The notes under the pieces are model-generated. The model was not told the origin of the DNA, did not search any database, and saw nothing but the letters and a program-made list of their open reading frames with translations. Shown one piece after another: positions 1 to 7,995 of a stretch of 19,220 nt of DNA (position 1 is its first letter; the number at the start of each line of letters is the position of its first letter). Source of the DNA: Nitrospirota bacterium (GTDB lineage Bacteria; Nitrospirota_A; Leptospirillia; Leptospirillales; Leptospirillaceae); the NCBI GenBank assembly GCA_021795275.1, contig JAJYPO010000019.1:1-19220 (forward strand), in the 5' to 3' direction. A program made the position numbers and the translations under genes.

Positions 1-732
1 GAGAGTCGCATGGTCCATCCGGTGGGAGAGATGGGTGATGTATCCCCGGGACGGCCCTGCTTCCTCGATCTCCGCCACCGCCTGGGCGAGTCCGAAATGG
101 GATTCGTGGGGCTCGTATCGGACCGCCCCCACGATCATCGCGGAGGCCCCTTTCATCACCCGCTTGCCCTCCGCGGGCACCGCGTTGCAATCGGTCAGAT
201 AGACCAGGTCTCCGACCCGCAGGGCCGTGTTCATCACCGGCCCATGCTCCACCAGAAAAGGCTGGACGGGAATCCCCATGATCTCCATTGGCCCCGGAAG
301 CTCCTTTGGAACGAGGCGCGGACGCGTGACCCCTTCCCGGTTCACATCGGAAAAGGCGTAGGAGAACATCGTCCGGATCCGATCGAGAACCTTTGGAGGC
401 GCATAGATGGGAATTTCCTCCTGCATGATGAAATTGAAGGTCCGGAGCTCGTCGAGTCCAAGGACGTGGTCCGCATGGGCATGGGTATAGACGACGGCGT
501 CGATCCGGGAGAGTCCCTCTCGAAGCGCCTGGAGGCGAAGATCGGGGGCGGTGTCGATCAGGAGATTTTTTCCACCGGCCGAGACAAGGATGGAGGAGCG
601 GGTCCGTTTGTTTCTCCGGTCGGGAGAGAGGCAAACGGGACAGGAACACCCGATCATCGGGACACCCACCGAGGCGCCTGTTCCCATGAAAAGGGCGGTC
701 ATGGCGGAAGACGGAGAGGGGAGACCAGTCAT
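1..732 (-). CDS. MBL-fold metallo-hydrolase, PhnP-like (partial, C-terminus off the window)
   Basis: This is a metallo-beta-lactamase-fold hydrolase, read by translating the minus strand from the ATG at 732; 244 codons are open to the window edge and the C-terminus is missing. The N-terminus has the glycine-rich strand GTGASVGVP followed by a CxCxxC cluster (residues 29-34), as in PhnP/phosphoribosyl cyclic-phosphate phosphodiesterase-type members. The metal-binding motif THAHADH lies at residues 83-89. Further candidate metal ligands are the His in VEHGP and the Asp in YLTDCN. Members of this group cleave phosphodiester bonds in small cyclic phosphates or nucleic acids; the substrate here cannot be told. 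A purine-rich GGGAGGGGGG precedes the 732 start, whereas the alternative ATG at 702 has no ribosome binding site. The gene follows the cyclophilin gene after 39 nt and is probably the third gene of the typA operon. Confidence 0.85.
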   Translation of the reverse strand, partial: MTGLPSPSSAMTALFMGTGASVGVPMIGCSCPVCLSPDRRNKRTRSSILVSAGGKNLLIDTAPDLRLQALREGLSRIDAVVYTHAHADHVLGLDELRTFNFIMQEEIPIYAPPKVLDRIRTMFSYAFSDVNREGVTRPRLVPKELPGPMEIMGIPVQPFLVEHGPVMNTALRVGDLVYLTDCNAVPAEGKRVMKGASAMIVGAVRYEPHESHFGLAQAVAEIEEAGPSRGYITHLSHRMDHATL

Positions 733-771
733 TCCCCCCTCCCGGAGATCAGAGAAAAATCCCGAGAATCC

Positions 772-1425
772 TCAGGGGGCGACGCGCAGGATCTTGACAT
801 GGAGAATGGTCACCGGGTTCACGGGACGGTCCCGCCGGTCGGTGGGAAGCTCCGAGATCTTGTCCGCCACATCCTGGCCGGCCACGACCTGTCCGAAGAT
901 CGAATAGTTCCCGTCGAGCCAGGTTGTGGGGGCGACGGTGATGAAGAACTGGCTTCCGTTCGTGTCAGGGCCGGCATTGGCCATGGCCAGGACACCCTTG
1001 TGGTCAAAATGGAGGGTCGGATCGACCTCGTTCTTGAACTGATAGCCCGGGCCACCTGTTCCGTTTCCGAGGGGATCCCCGCCCTGGATCATGAAGTTCT
1101 TTATCACGCGATGAAAGATCAGCCCGTCGAAGAAGGGGCGCTGGACCTGGGTCCCGGTCCGGGGATCGATGAAGGACTTGGTCCCCTCGGCCAGACCCAC
1201 GAAGTTGGCGACGGTCTCGGGAGCCGAACTGGGGAAGAGCTGGCAGACGATCGTTCCCATGGAGGTTTCGAGTTCGGCATACTCTCCCGGGGGAAGAGGG
1301 GCCTTGGTGGCAGATTCGGCGTTGGCAGTCATTGGAAGTCCCTTATCCAAAATGGTGGTTGCGATTCCCGCGAACAGGACGGCCAGCACCCAGACCGTCA
1401 TTCTGAAAAAGCCGCGCGTTTTCAT
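772..1425 (-). CDS. Cyclophilin-type peptidyl-prolyl cis-trans isomerase with signal peptide
   Basis: A 217-residue cyclophilin that catalyses cis-trans isomerisation of Xaa-Pro bonds during protein folding. The active-site landmarks are present: Arg106 in FHRVI, FMIQGGD (111-117), QFFIT (159-163) and Trp169 in TWLDGNYSIFGQ. The first 36 residues form a basic, hydrophobic leader (core about 10-25) ending in ANA, which suggests export to the periplasm. The start ATG at 1425 overlaps the typA stop as ATGA, and a GAGGG lies about 9 nt upstream, so translational coupling is likely. A second in-frame ATG at 1332 (Met32) has its own AAGGGA 6 nt upstream; initiation there would give a leaderless cytoplasmic form. 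The family assignment is secure; the cellular location depends on which start is used. Confidence 0.93.
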   Translation of the reverse strand: MKTRGFFRMTVWVLAVLFAGIATTILDKGLPMTANAESATKAPLPPGEYAELETSMGTIVCQLFPSSAPETVANFVGLAEGTKSFIDPRTGTQVQRPFFDGLIFHRVIKNFMIQGGDPLGNGTGGPGYQFKNEVDPTLHFDHKGVLAMANAGPDTNGSQFFITVAPTTWLDGNYSIFGQVVAGQDVADKISELPTDRRDRPVNPVTILHVKILRVAP

Positions 1426-3239
1426 TTTTTCGAGGCCCTCCTTCGTTCCTGTTCGTTGAGAATCCTTTTTCTGATACGGAGGTTCTCGGGCGTGACCTCC
1501 ATGATCTCGTCGTCCTCAAGGAACTCCAGGGCCTGCTCGAGGCTCAGGATCTTTGGGGGAACGAGGGTGATGGCGTCCTCCGCGGTCGAGGAGCGGATGT
1601 TGGTAAGATGCTTCTTCTTGCAGGGGTTGACGGCGAGGTCGGTCGGGCGGGAGTGGGCCCCGATGATCATTCCCTCGTAGACCTTGGTTCCCGGTGCCAC
1701 GAAAAGGACTCCGCGGTCCTGGACGCTTTCGAGGGCGTAGGCGACCGTCTCGCCCGTCTCCATGGAGACGAGGGCGCCGTTGATGCGGCCGGGGATATCC
1801 CCCTTATAGGCACCGTATCCATGGAAGGTGTGGTTCAGGAGTCCGGTTCCCTTTGTGTCGGAAAGGAACTCGCTCCGGTATCCCAGGAGTCCCCGGGCCG
1901 GAATGAGATACTCGAGGCGGGTATGGCCGTCCTTCTGGGGAGCCATGTTGAGCATCTCGCCCTTCCGGGGCCCGAGCTTTTCGATCACCGCTCCGACGTA
2001 GTCCTCCTGGACGTCAACGACGAGATATTCGTAAGGCTCCTGGCGGTTGGAACCTTCCCCCTTGTAGAGAACGTGCGGGCGGGACACCTGAAATTCGAAG
2101 CCTTCCCGGCGCATCGTCTCGATCAGGATGCCGATGTGCAGCTCACCTCGGCCGGAGACCTTGAAGGCATCCGGGCTGTCCGTCTCCTCGACGCGCAAGG
2201 CGACGTTCGTGCGAATCTCCTTCATCAGGCGGTCCCGGAGGTTGCGGCTGGTAACGAACTTCCCTTCCTGCCCGCAGAAGGGGGAGTTGTTGACAATGAA
2301 CTCGAGGGAGATGGTCGGCTCTCCGATCTCTATGGGAGGCAGGGAACCCAGCTCGGTCACATCGGAGAGGATGTCGCCGATCCGAAGATCCTCGAAGACG
2401 GCGATCAGGATGATGTCTCCGGCCTTGGCCGAGGGTACCTCGACCCGCTTGAGTCCTTCGAAGGAAAGGATCTTCTTGACCTTGTTTTTTTCCACCAGGG
2501 CCCCGTCCACTACACGGGCAATGGTCTCGCCCGCGGAGACATTTCCTCGGACGATCTTGCCCAGAGCGATCTGCCCCAGGTAGGAATCGTACTCGAAGCT
2601 GGTCACCTGCATGAGAAAGGGTCCGTTCTCGTCAACGTCCGGTGGGGGGACATGGTTGATGACGGTGTCAAATAGGGGGATGAGGTCCGTTCCTTCCTTC
2701 AGGGGGTCGAGAGAGGCAATTCCCTTCTTGGCCGAGGCGAAGACGACGGGATAGTCCATCTGCGCATCAGTGGCCCCGAGCTCGATAAAGAGGCTGAAGA
2801 CCTCGTTCTGGACCTCGATGGGCCGGGCCCCGGGACGGTCGATCTTGTTGATCACGACCACGGGGCGGAGCCCCATCTTGAGAGCCTTGTTCAGGACGAA
2901 CCGGGTCTGGGGCATGGGTCCGTCAAAGGCATCGACCACCAGGAGCACGCCGTCCACCAGGGTGAGCGTCCGCTCGACCTCTCCCGAAAAGTCGGCATGG
3001 CCGGGGGTGTCCACGATGTTGATCCGGTAGTCCTGGTAGAAGATGCAGGTGTTCTTGGCGAGGATGGTGATCCCCCGCTCCTTTTCCAGGGCGTTCGAGT
3101 CCATGACCCGCTCCTCGACAACCTCGTTCTCCCGGAAGACATGCCCCTGCTGGAGCATCTTGTCGACGAGCGTGGTCTTCCCGTGATCGACGTGGGCAAT
3201 GATCGCTATGTTCCTGGTGTGCAAAAGTGACGCCGTCAT
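1422..3239 (-). CDS. typA: Ribosome-associated translational GTPase TypA/BipA
   Basis: A 605-residue elongation-factor-like GTPase of normal family length. GTP-binding motifs are complete: G1 AHVDHGKT (15-22), G2 RGITI (55-59), G3 DTPGH (77-81), G4 NKID (131-134) and G5 in FASAKKG. The EF-G-like domains and the BipA-specific C-terminal domain follow. BipA binds the 70S ribosome and assists 50S assembly and stress adaptation, including at low temperature in enterobacteria. The ATG at 3239 has AAGGCGG about 6 nt upstream. A sigma70-like promoter lies about 110 nt upstream (3347-3376). It is the first gene of a probable operon with the cyclophilin and the MBL hydrolase. Confidence 0.97.
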   Translation of the reverse strand: MTASLLHTRNIAIIAHVDHGKTTLVDKMLQQGHVFRENEVVEERVMDSNALEKERGITILAKNTCIFYQDYRINIVDTPGHADFSGEVERTLTLVDGVLLVVDAFDGPMPQTRFVLNKALKMGLRPVVVINKIDRPGARPIEVQNEVFSLFIELGATDAQMDYPVVFASAKKGIASLDPLKEGTDLIPLFDTVINHVPPPDVDENGPFLMQVTSFEYDSYLGQIALGKIVRGNVSAGETIARVVDGALVEKNKVKKILSFEGLKRVEVPSAKAGDIILIAVFEDLRIGDILSDVTELGSLPPIEIGEPTISLEFIVNNSPFCGQEGKFVTSRNLRDRLMKEIRTNVALRVEETDSPDAFKVSGRGELHIGILIETMRREGFEFQVSRPHVLYKGEGSNRQEPYEYLVVDVQEDYVGAVIEKLGPRKGEMLNMAPQKDGHTRLEYLIPARGLLGYRSEFLSDTKGTGLLNHTFHGYGAYKGDIPGRINGALVSMETGETVAYALESVQDRGVLFVAPGTKVYEGMIIGAHSRPTDLAVNPCKKKHLTNIRSSTAEDAITLVPPKILSLEQALEFLEDDEIMEVTPENLRIRKRILNEQERRRASKK

Positions 3240-3291
3240 TCGTTTTTCCGCCTTGTGTTGAACCCCTTGTCTTAAACCCGGAGGCCGAAGT

Positions 3292-3317
3292 CCGGTCGGG
3301 AGACTTCCCTCAACCGG
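3292..3317 (-). other. Stem-loop in the typA 5' leader
   Basis: A two-part inverted repeat between the predicted promoter and the typA start: CCGGT pairs with ACCGG outside, GGGA with TCCC inside, with a small internal loop and a GACT apical loop. It would form in the mRNA leader. No regulatory role can be assigned from sequence alone. Confidence 0.35.
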
Positions 3318-3346
3318 GTCAGGCCATAAAAATTCGCAGAACCTCT

Positions 3347-3376
3347 ATAATAGGCCAACGTGTCCTTTAAGGTCAA
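3347..3376 (-). promoter_or_regulatory. Predicted sigma70-type promoter of the typA operon
   Basis: On the minus strand TTGACC (3376-3371) is separated by 18 nt from TATTAT (3352-3347). Both hexamers are close to consensus and lie in a locally AT-richer patch. This predicts a transcript start near 3340 and a leader of about 100 nt before typA. Confidence 0.6.
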
Positions 3377-3636
3377 TTGGTGCCACGACCACGTCAAAGT
3401 TCAAAAGAGTGTTCTCGTGTTCAATGAAGGGAGAGGGGGGCTAACTTTTTTCCTTGTTTGAGGGTGTCGCATAGGAAGAAAAAAGTATGGGAATCGTCCA
3501 GCGAACGGGCCAAGGCCTCCCGGAAACGCCGGGAGAGACCCACAGGCCCGAGATTCTTCGGTACGGAGGTCCGAAAACGGCCCTTGTCCCCGAGGGACAG
3601 ACCGGTTCGGGGACGGACGGCTGAACGGATCCGGGA
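3377..3636. other. Intergenic spacer between rlmI and typA with two hairpins
   Basis: No convincing gene is seen here; a minus-strand open frame runs through but lacks a ribosome binding site and overlaps the end of rlmI. Two perfect inverted repeats are visible: CTCCCGG/CCGGGAG at 3517-3535 with a 5-nt loop, and TGTCCC/GGGACA at 3585-3599 with a 3-nt loop. Either could help end rlmI transcription on the minus strand, but neither is followed directly by a U-tract, so neither is called as an intrinsic terminator. Confidence 0.4.
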
Positions 3637-4815
3637 TCAGCGCGCAGGATCGACCCAGAAGGCCGCGCATTTCAGATAGTCGAGCTCCGGCATGGCCAGA
3701 AGGCGGGGATGGTCCCAGGCGGCGCGTCCCTGATAAATCATCCGCCCCCGTCGCCCCTCCTTCTGGAAAATGGCTCTCAGAACTCCTGAAAAGTCTTCCC
3801 AGGACAGAAGGGCCGAACAGGAGCAGGCCACGAAGACTCCCCGGGGGGCAAGGAGGGAGAGCCCCAGCCGGAAGGCGGCATGATACCCTTCGATCCCTTC
3901 CCGGATCAGACGCCGGCTCTTGATGAAGGCCGGGGGGTCAAGGATCACCGAGTCGAAGCGCTCCCCCGACTCCCGGGTCTTGCGCCCCCAGGAGAGGAAG
4001 TCGGAGCAGACCCCCCGACCCTCGGGGACATTGGTCCGGTAGAAGCCGATCGCCCTCTCCGAGGCGTCGACCCCCGTCAGACGGACTCCGTTCTTCTGAT
4101 CCCTGATGGCACTGGACCATGCCCCGACGTAGCAGTAGGCATCCAGAACGGAAGGGCGCGCCAGAAGAGGCGCCAGACTCCGGATATTGTCCTTCTGGTC
4201 CAGGAAAAGGCCCGTCTTCTGTCCTTCCTTGAGGGAAAAACGCAGGGGTTGACCACCGATCCGGACCGCGATCTCGTCAGGCATATCCCCCTCGAAGCAG
4301 TCCGCCTCCACCGGAAGCCCTTCCGCCTCGCGGATCCCGACGCTCCGGTCGATGCGAATCCCGCGAGGCCTCAAACGGGCGGAAAGAATGCCCAGGACCT
4401 CCCCTGAGACGGCCTCCATGGCCCGGGTGGTGATCTGGACCGTGAGAAAGTCTCCGTATCGGTCGACCACGAGTCCCGGAAGGCCGTCCCCCTCCGAATG
4501 GACAAGGCGCACGCCATCGTCCCCATCCCGCCCAAGCTCTGTCCTCTGGGCAAGGGCCCGATCGATGCCTTCCTCGATGCTCGAGAGAAGGGTCGTGACC
4601 CGCCCCTCGAGAAGCCGGACCGCGATGAGGGAGTGCGGATTGTAAAGCCCCGTACCCAGGAGTCTCCCGGAGGAGGAGCGCACATCGACGAGGAGCGGGG
4701 CGCGCTCCTTCGGTGGACAGGTCCCGATCTCGTTCGAAAAAACCCACCGATGGCCCGCCAAGAGCCGCCTTTCCTCGTTTTTCTTCAGGACGACCTCTCC
4801 CCTGTCCTCACGCAT
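3637..4815 (-). CDS. rlmI: Class I SAM-dependent 23S rRNA methyltransferase, RlmI family
   Basis: A 392-residue RNA 5-methylcytosine methyltransferase; the E. coli member modifies C1962 of 23S rRNA. An N-terminal PUA-like RNA-binding region contains GHRWVFSNEI (21-30). The family signature EGQKTGLFLDQKDN lies at 197-210. The SAM-binding motif is LDAYCYVGAW (224-233), followed by DPPAF (293-297) and CSCS (331-334), which supplies candidate catalytic and accessory cysteines. Length matches the family (about 390-400). The start at 4815 has only a weak GGTGAG nearby; no other in-frame ATG or GTG close by fits better. The gene appears monocistronic and lies back-to-back with the DUF1207-like gene. 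Confidence 0.9.
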   Translation of the reverse strand: MREDRGEVVLKKNEERRLLAGHRWVFSNEIGTCPPKERAPLLVDVRSSSGRLLGTGLYNPHSLIAVRLLEGRVTTLLSSIEEGIDRALAQRTELGRDGDDGVRLVHSEGDGLPGLVVDRYGDFLTVQITTRAMEAVSGEVLGILSARLRPRGIRIDRSVGIREAEGLPVEADCFEGDMPDEIAVRIGGQPLRFSLKEGQKTGLFLDQKDNIRSLAPLLARPSVLDAYCYVGAWSSAIRDQKNGVRLTGVDASERAIGFYRTNVPEGRGVCSDFLSWGRKTRESGERFDSVILDPPAFIKSRRLIREGIEGYHAAFRLGLSLLAPRGVFVACSCSALLSWEDFSGVLRAIFQKEGRRGRMIYQGRAAWDHPRLLAMPELDYLKCAAFWVDPAR

Positions 4816-5219
4816 CTCTCACCCGCAACCTTTCCGAAGCGATTGTTTCTGATTTTGTCCGGCCATTCCGCTCTCGACCTTCCAGACGGTCCCAGAGAAT
4901 AGCACGGCCCTTCCTCTCCTGCCATGAAGGCAACGATTCCTTGCAGCAGCCGTTCATAACCAGTCCAGGGACTTATCATGGAAAAAAGAATTTCCCATTG
5001 GGAAGCGATCCCACGCTCGAGCTATCATACATCGGAACGGAAGGCGCCGGAGGATGTCCGGACAGGATCGCACTGGCACTTGTCCGGAATAAAGTTCCAA
5101 TATAAACTAACATCCATTCCAACAGGATCTCTCCGGTTGGCCCCTGCTCTATCTTGATTTGTTTCAGACATTTTCACCGACATTAAGGAACATTAAGGAA
5201 AAGGAAGGTCTGTCCACCG
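4816..5219. other. Divergent intergenic region with palindromes
   Basis: About 400 nt between rlmI (minus) and the DUF1207-like gene (plus) with no credible gene. Visible structure: a small inverted repeat TTCCC-ATT-GGGAA at 4992-5004; a perfect 10-bp palindrome TGTCCGGACA at 5055-5064 with a second TGTCCGGA copy at 5081-5088; and a tandem 10-mer, CATTAAGGAA twice, at 5181-5200. I see no convincing promoter for rlmI. Confidence 0.45.
5080..5108 (+). promoter_or_regulatory. Weak candidate promoter for the DUF1207-like gene, overlapped by a TGTCCGGA repeat
   Basis: TTGTCC (5080-5085) lies 17 nt from TAAACT (5103-5108); a 15-nt register gives TATAAA instead. The -35 overlaps the second TGTCCGGA copy, whose partner palindrome sits 26 nt upstream. 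That arrangement would suit an operator, but both hexamers are imperfect. Confidence 0.3.
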
Positions 5220-6194
5220 ATGTCCTGCACCCCTCACACGCGCCCCATAGGTCGCCTTTATTATGCGGGACTCCTTCTGCTTTGCTTTGCCCTGTTCCCT
5301 TTTCCGGGGATCCTTCGTGCGGCCCCGCCGCCCTCCGCCACCGTCACCCTCGACCAGGACAACCCCGCTCCCGGAGCCGCAGGTGTCCTTTCCGTCCAGG
5401 ACGGGGCCTCCCGTCTGATCCTCTTCCCTTCCCAGGACATATTCACCCCGCTCCTGGCCGATCCACGGGAACCCCTGACGACCATCGAATTCTTCGCCGC
5501 ATCGAATCATCCCTCCTACCTCCAGTTCAACGGGAATCTCGCCGCGAATATCGGGGTCGCCCGCTGGGAGTCGACCGCCGACGGGGTCGACAAGGCCCTC
5601 CAGATCGGGGTCATGGGAGGGGACTTCTCCCGCTTCGGGATCTTCGGGGCCAACACCTATCTGATCGACTCCGATTTCATCGTGGGCGTCCCAGTGACCG
5701 CCCGGATCGGACGCTTCTCGCAGCGCCTCTTCTTCTACCACGAGAGTTCCCACACCGGCTACAATTACACCGTGAAAGCAAATCTGAACAAAACCTCGGA
5801 CTTCGGCCAGGAAATCCTGCAGGAGATCTCCTCCTGGGACCTGACCCCCTACCTTCGTCTCTACGGAGGGGTCTCCTACCGGGTCTTCGGCCTCGCCTAC
5901 TACCCCACCGTTCAGGATTCCCTGATCCTGCAGGGGGGCGTCGAGGCCTTCACCCCCTCCTTCGGCTTTTTCGACAATATCGGGCGGGGGTACACCTCGC
6001 TCTATCTCGAATCCCGCGGAATCAACGGCTACACCCCCATCGAGGACTTCCAGCTGGGCCTTCTCTTCCACCGGCAGGGCTCCTACTTCGACGTCCGCCC
6101 CATGATCGACCTCTACAACGGATACTCCTACCTTGGAGACCTGCTGTTCACCAAGGAGCAGTACATGGCGCTGGGCGTCTCCTTTGACTTTTAG
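5220..6194 (+). CDS. DUF1207-like outer-membrane beta-barrel protein
   Basis: A 324-residue predicted outer-membrane protein of unknown function. It begins with a signal peptide (hydrophobic core about 15-34, cleavage near RAA/PP). The features that recall the DUF1207 family are FTPLLADPREP (75-85), the segment around IDSDFIVGVPVTAR (149-162) and YHESSHTG (173-180). The rest is alternating hydrophobic/polar strand-like sequence rich in Tyr and Gly, and the protein ends in Phe as many barrel proteins do. The ATG at 5220 is preceded by a purine-rich AAGGAAGG about 11 nt away, after a tandem CATTAAGGAA repeat. It is the first of three same-strand envelope genes. The family call is from recalled motifs; the barrel prediction is inference. 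Confidence 0.75.
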   Translation: MSCTPHTRPIGRLYYAGLLLLCFALFPFPGILRAAPPPSATVTLDQDNPAPGAAGVLSVQDGASRLILFPSQDIFTPLLADPREPLTTIEFFAASNHPSYLQFNGNLAANIGVARWESTADGVDKALQIGVMGGDFSRFGIFGANTYLIDSDFIVGVPVTARIGRFSQRLFFYHESSHTGYNYTVKANLNKTSDFGQEILQEISSWDLTPYLRLYGGVSYRVFGLAYYPTVQDSLILQGGVEAFTPSFGFFDNIGRGYTSLYLESRGINGYTPIEDFQLGLLFHRQGSYFDVRPMIDLYNGYSYLGDLLFTKEQYMALGVSFDF

Positions 6195-6291
6195 CCGCCT
6201 TTCCACCACAATACGGGGATAATTCTGGCGGGAAAAGGGACCCGAACAAGGTCCTTGTGCCCCCCGCCCCGCTCACATCCGGAGCCCTTAC

Positions 6292-7365
6292 GTGACGAAG
6301 TCCATTTTCCGACCTCTCCTGCCCCTTCTCACCGGGGTCCTGATCATCGCCGGCGCCGGAATCCTGATCCACCTATACCGGAGCACCTGGGTCCCCGGCC
6401 CCCTGATTTCCCCCGTTCTTCCCCGGGCCCAGCACTCCTTTTCCGTGAACCTTCCCGAAAACCGCTCCGACAGGCCGCTCCCCCTCCTCCTGCGGGTGGT
6501 GAAGACCGGCAACGCCTTTCTATCCGTCGCCTACTGGCCAGTTGGCCGAACGGTCTTCCAGATGCCGGTTCTCGCCCCTCCCGCGCGAACCGGGCAGCCG
6601 GACGCAGGGACCCTTCGCCTCGCGCTCTGGGATCCCGGACGCTACACGGTGACCTTCGAGGATGGCCGGACCGGCTCTCCCGTCCAAAGCGTGTCGATCC
6701 GGGTCGCAGCCCCCCTGGGGCTTTTCCGGAACGACCTCATTCTCATGCTTCTGCTCGGGGCGGCCGGATATCTGTCTGGACGCATGGCCCTCTCCTCGCT
6801 TCCCATGCTTCCCGTCTTCTCCCGTCTCTCCTCCGTCCGAAGGTGGCTCTTTCCCTCCCTCCTGTCCTTTGCCACGCTCCTGATCCTTTTGGCCGGCCCC
6901 CCTGTTCGCGATGGATCAGCCACCGGGCCGACAGCCGGGACCTCCCCCACACGGTCAGGATTTCTTGAATCGGAGGGGAGGAGCGATGCCCCCCGCATGC
7001 TTCTTCCCCTCGGACACCGCGATAGACCGGACTCAGGGGGCTATCTGTCCCTTCGCCATCGGCTCGACAGCTGGCTTCGCTTCGGACAAGACCTGACCTT
7101 CTTCGAGGGACCGGTGGATACGGGATCCCCCCGGAGGGCATTCATCCTGCCTCCCGACGACGGACGCTACCGCCTCTCGCTATGGATCGGAGAAAAAGGT
7201 GTCTTGACCCTAAACCGGTCCATTGTATCGGCCATTCCCGTATCGCCGGCCTTTCCTCTTGGCCTGTTTACGGGTCTCACACTGTTTGCCTCCTCTTTTT
7301 TCCTCCTGGGGTTCACGCGGAACCTCCCCGCCCCCCTCGCATCTCCGGCTGAAAGGCTCCGTTGA
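6292..7365 (+). CDS. Four-TM envelope protein with duplicated periplasmic domain, function unknown
   Basis: A 357-residue membrane protein that I do not recognise. It starts at a GTG (6292) with GGAG 7 nt upstream. Hydrophobic segments lie at about 10-28, 148-166, 186-203 and 323-341. Between the first pair and between the second pair are soluble, strand-rich regions (about 45-140 and 230-320), probably periplasmic. Both regions end similarly: a GRY motif (116-118 and 291-293) followed some 25-30 residues later by PLGLF (141-145 and 322-326) at the edge of a TM segment, which suggests an internal duplication. The gene follows the DUF1207-like gene after 97 nt, and its stop overlaps the next start by 3 nt, so the three are probably co-transcribed and may act together in the envelope. 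Confidence 0.75.
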   Translation: MTKSIFRPLLPLLTGVLIIAGAGILIHLYRSTWVPGPLISPVLPRAQHSFSVNLPENRSDRPLPLLLRVVKTGNAFLSVAYWPVGRTVFQMPVLAPPARTGQPDAGTLRLALWDPGRYTVTFEDGRTGSPVQSVSIRVAAPLGLFRNDLILMLLLGAAGYLSGRMALSSLPMLPVFSRLSSVRRWLFPSLLSFATLLILLAGPPVRDGSATGPTAGTSPTRSGFLESEGRSDAPRMLLPLGHRDRPDSGGYLSLRHRLDSWLRFGQDLTFFEGPVDTGSPRRAFILPPDDGRYRLSLWIGEKGVLTLNRSIVSAIPVSPAFPLGLFTGLTLFASSFFLLGFTRNLPAPLASPAERLR

Positions 7366-7991
7366 AGACTCTCTCACACCTGAAACGCGTTGCTCGCAAG
7401 GGGATCCGGAGCCGCCTTGTTCCGGTCGCGCTTCTCATCCTGATGGCCGTCGCGGTCCCCTTCCCTTCCCGCGCCCGCGCCTTCGATGTCCAGCTGATGG
7501 GAAACTTCGACTACGTGCCGCTCTCCCCCCTCCAGAACAACGTACCCATCGCCTGGGGTGGGGGAGTCCGGATGACCTGGGAATACCTGCCCGAATGGGA
7601 CATCACCGCGACCCTGATGACCAACTTTTTCCAGACCACCCAGACCATCCCCGAAAATCCGGTCACCTACACCCCGAACTCCTCCGGACTCTCCACCATC
7701 ACGCCCCTTTCCTTCGGCCTCTATCACGTCCTCTACCGGACGAAGCACCACAACTGGCTATATGCCATCGCCGACGTGGGGGTGGCCCTGGAAAATTCCT
7801 ACGGAGGGGGCCACGTCACTCCCGAGCCTTTCGGAGAGGTCGGCGCCGGATGGAGTTTCAAGCAATGGTTCATCGAGGAACGGGTGGCCGCCGTTCCCCT
7901 GGCCTTTCCATCCTACCCCGGCCCCAGTTTTTCAGGGGGCCCCCTTCTCATGATCACCACCTCCGTGGGCGTTCACTTCTTCGTCTTCTGA
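7362..7991 (+). CDS. Small predicted outer-membrane beta-barrel protein
   Basis: A 209-residue exported protein of unknown function. It begins at a TTG (7362) that shares TTGA with the previous stop; an AAAGG lies about 6 nt upstream. Residues 1-40 form a long basic signal peptide ending in ARA. The mature part is made of short alternating strands rich in aromatic residues and Gly, and it ends in FFVF; a terminal Phe is the common recognition signal of outer-membrane barrels. Its size would suit an eight-stranded barrel. The stop lies 4 nt from the convergent recO stop, with no room for a terminator. Export and barrel nature are likely; nothing indicates a substrate. Confidence 0.72.
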   Translation: MKTLSHLKRVARKGIRSRLVPVALLILMAVAVPFPSRARAFDVQLMGNFDYVPLSPLQNNVPIAWGGGVRMTWEYLPEWDITATLMTNFFQTTQTIPENPVTYTPNSSGLSTITPLSFGLYHVLYRTKHHNWLYAIADVGVALENSYGGGHVTPEPFGEVGAGWSFKQWFIEERVAAVPLAFPSYPGPSFSGGPLLMITTSVGVHFFVF

Positions 7992-7995
7992 TCCC

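Noticed and set aside
10..1680. A 556-codon plus-strand open frame at the left end
   Set aside because: Antisense to the MBL hydrolase, cyclophilin and the 3' end of typA, all of which have clear family motifs.
3401..3670. A minus-strand 89-codon ORF after rlmI
   Set aside because: Overlaps the rlmI end, Arg/Pro/Ser-rich as expected of a shadow frame, with no ribosome binding site.
4785..4979. A minus-strand 64-codon ORF upstream of rlmI
   Set aside because: Overlaps the rlmI start in another frame, with no family resemblance.
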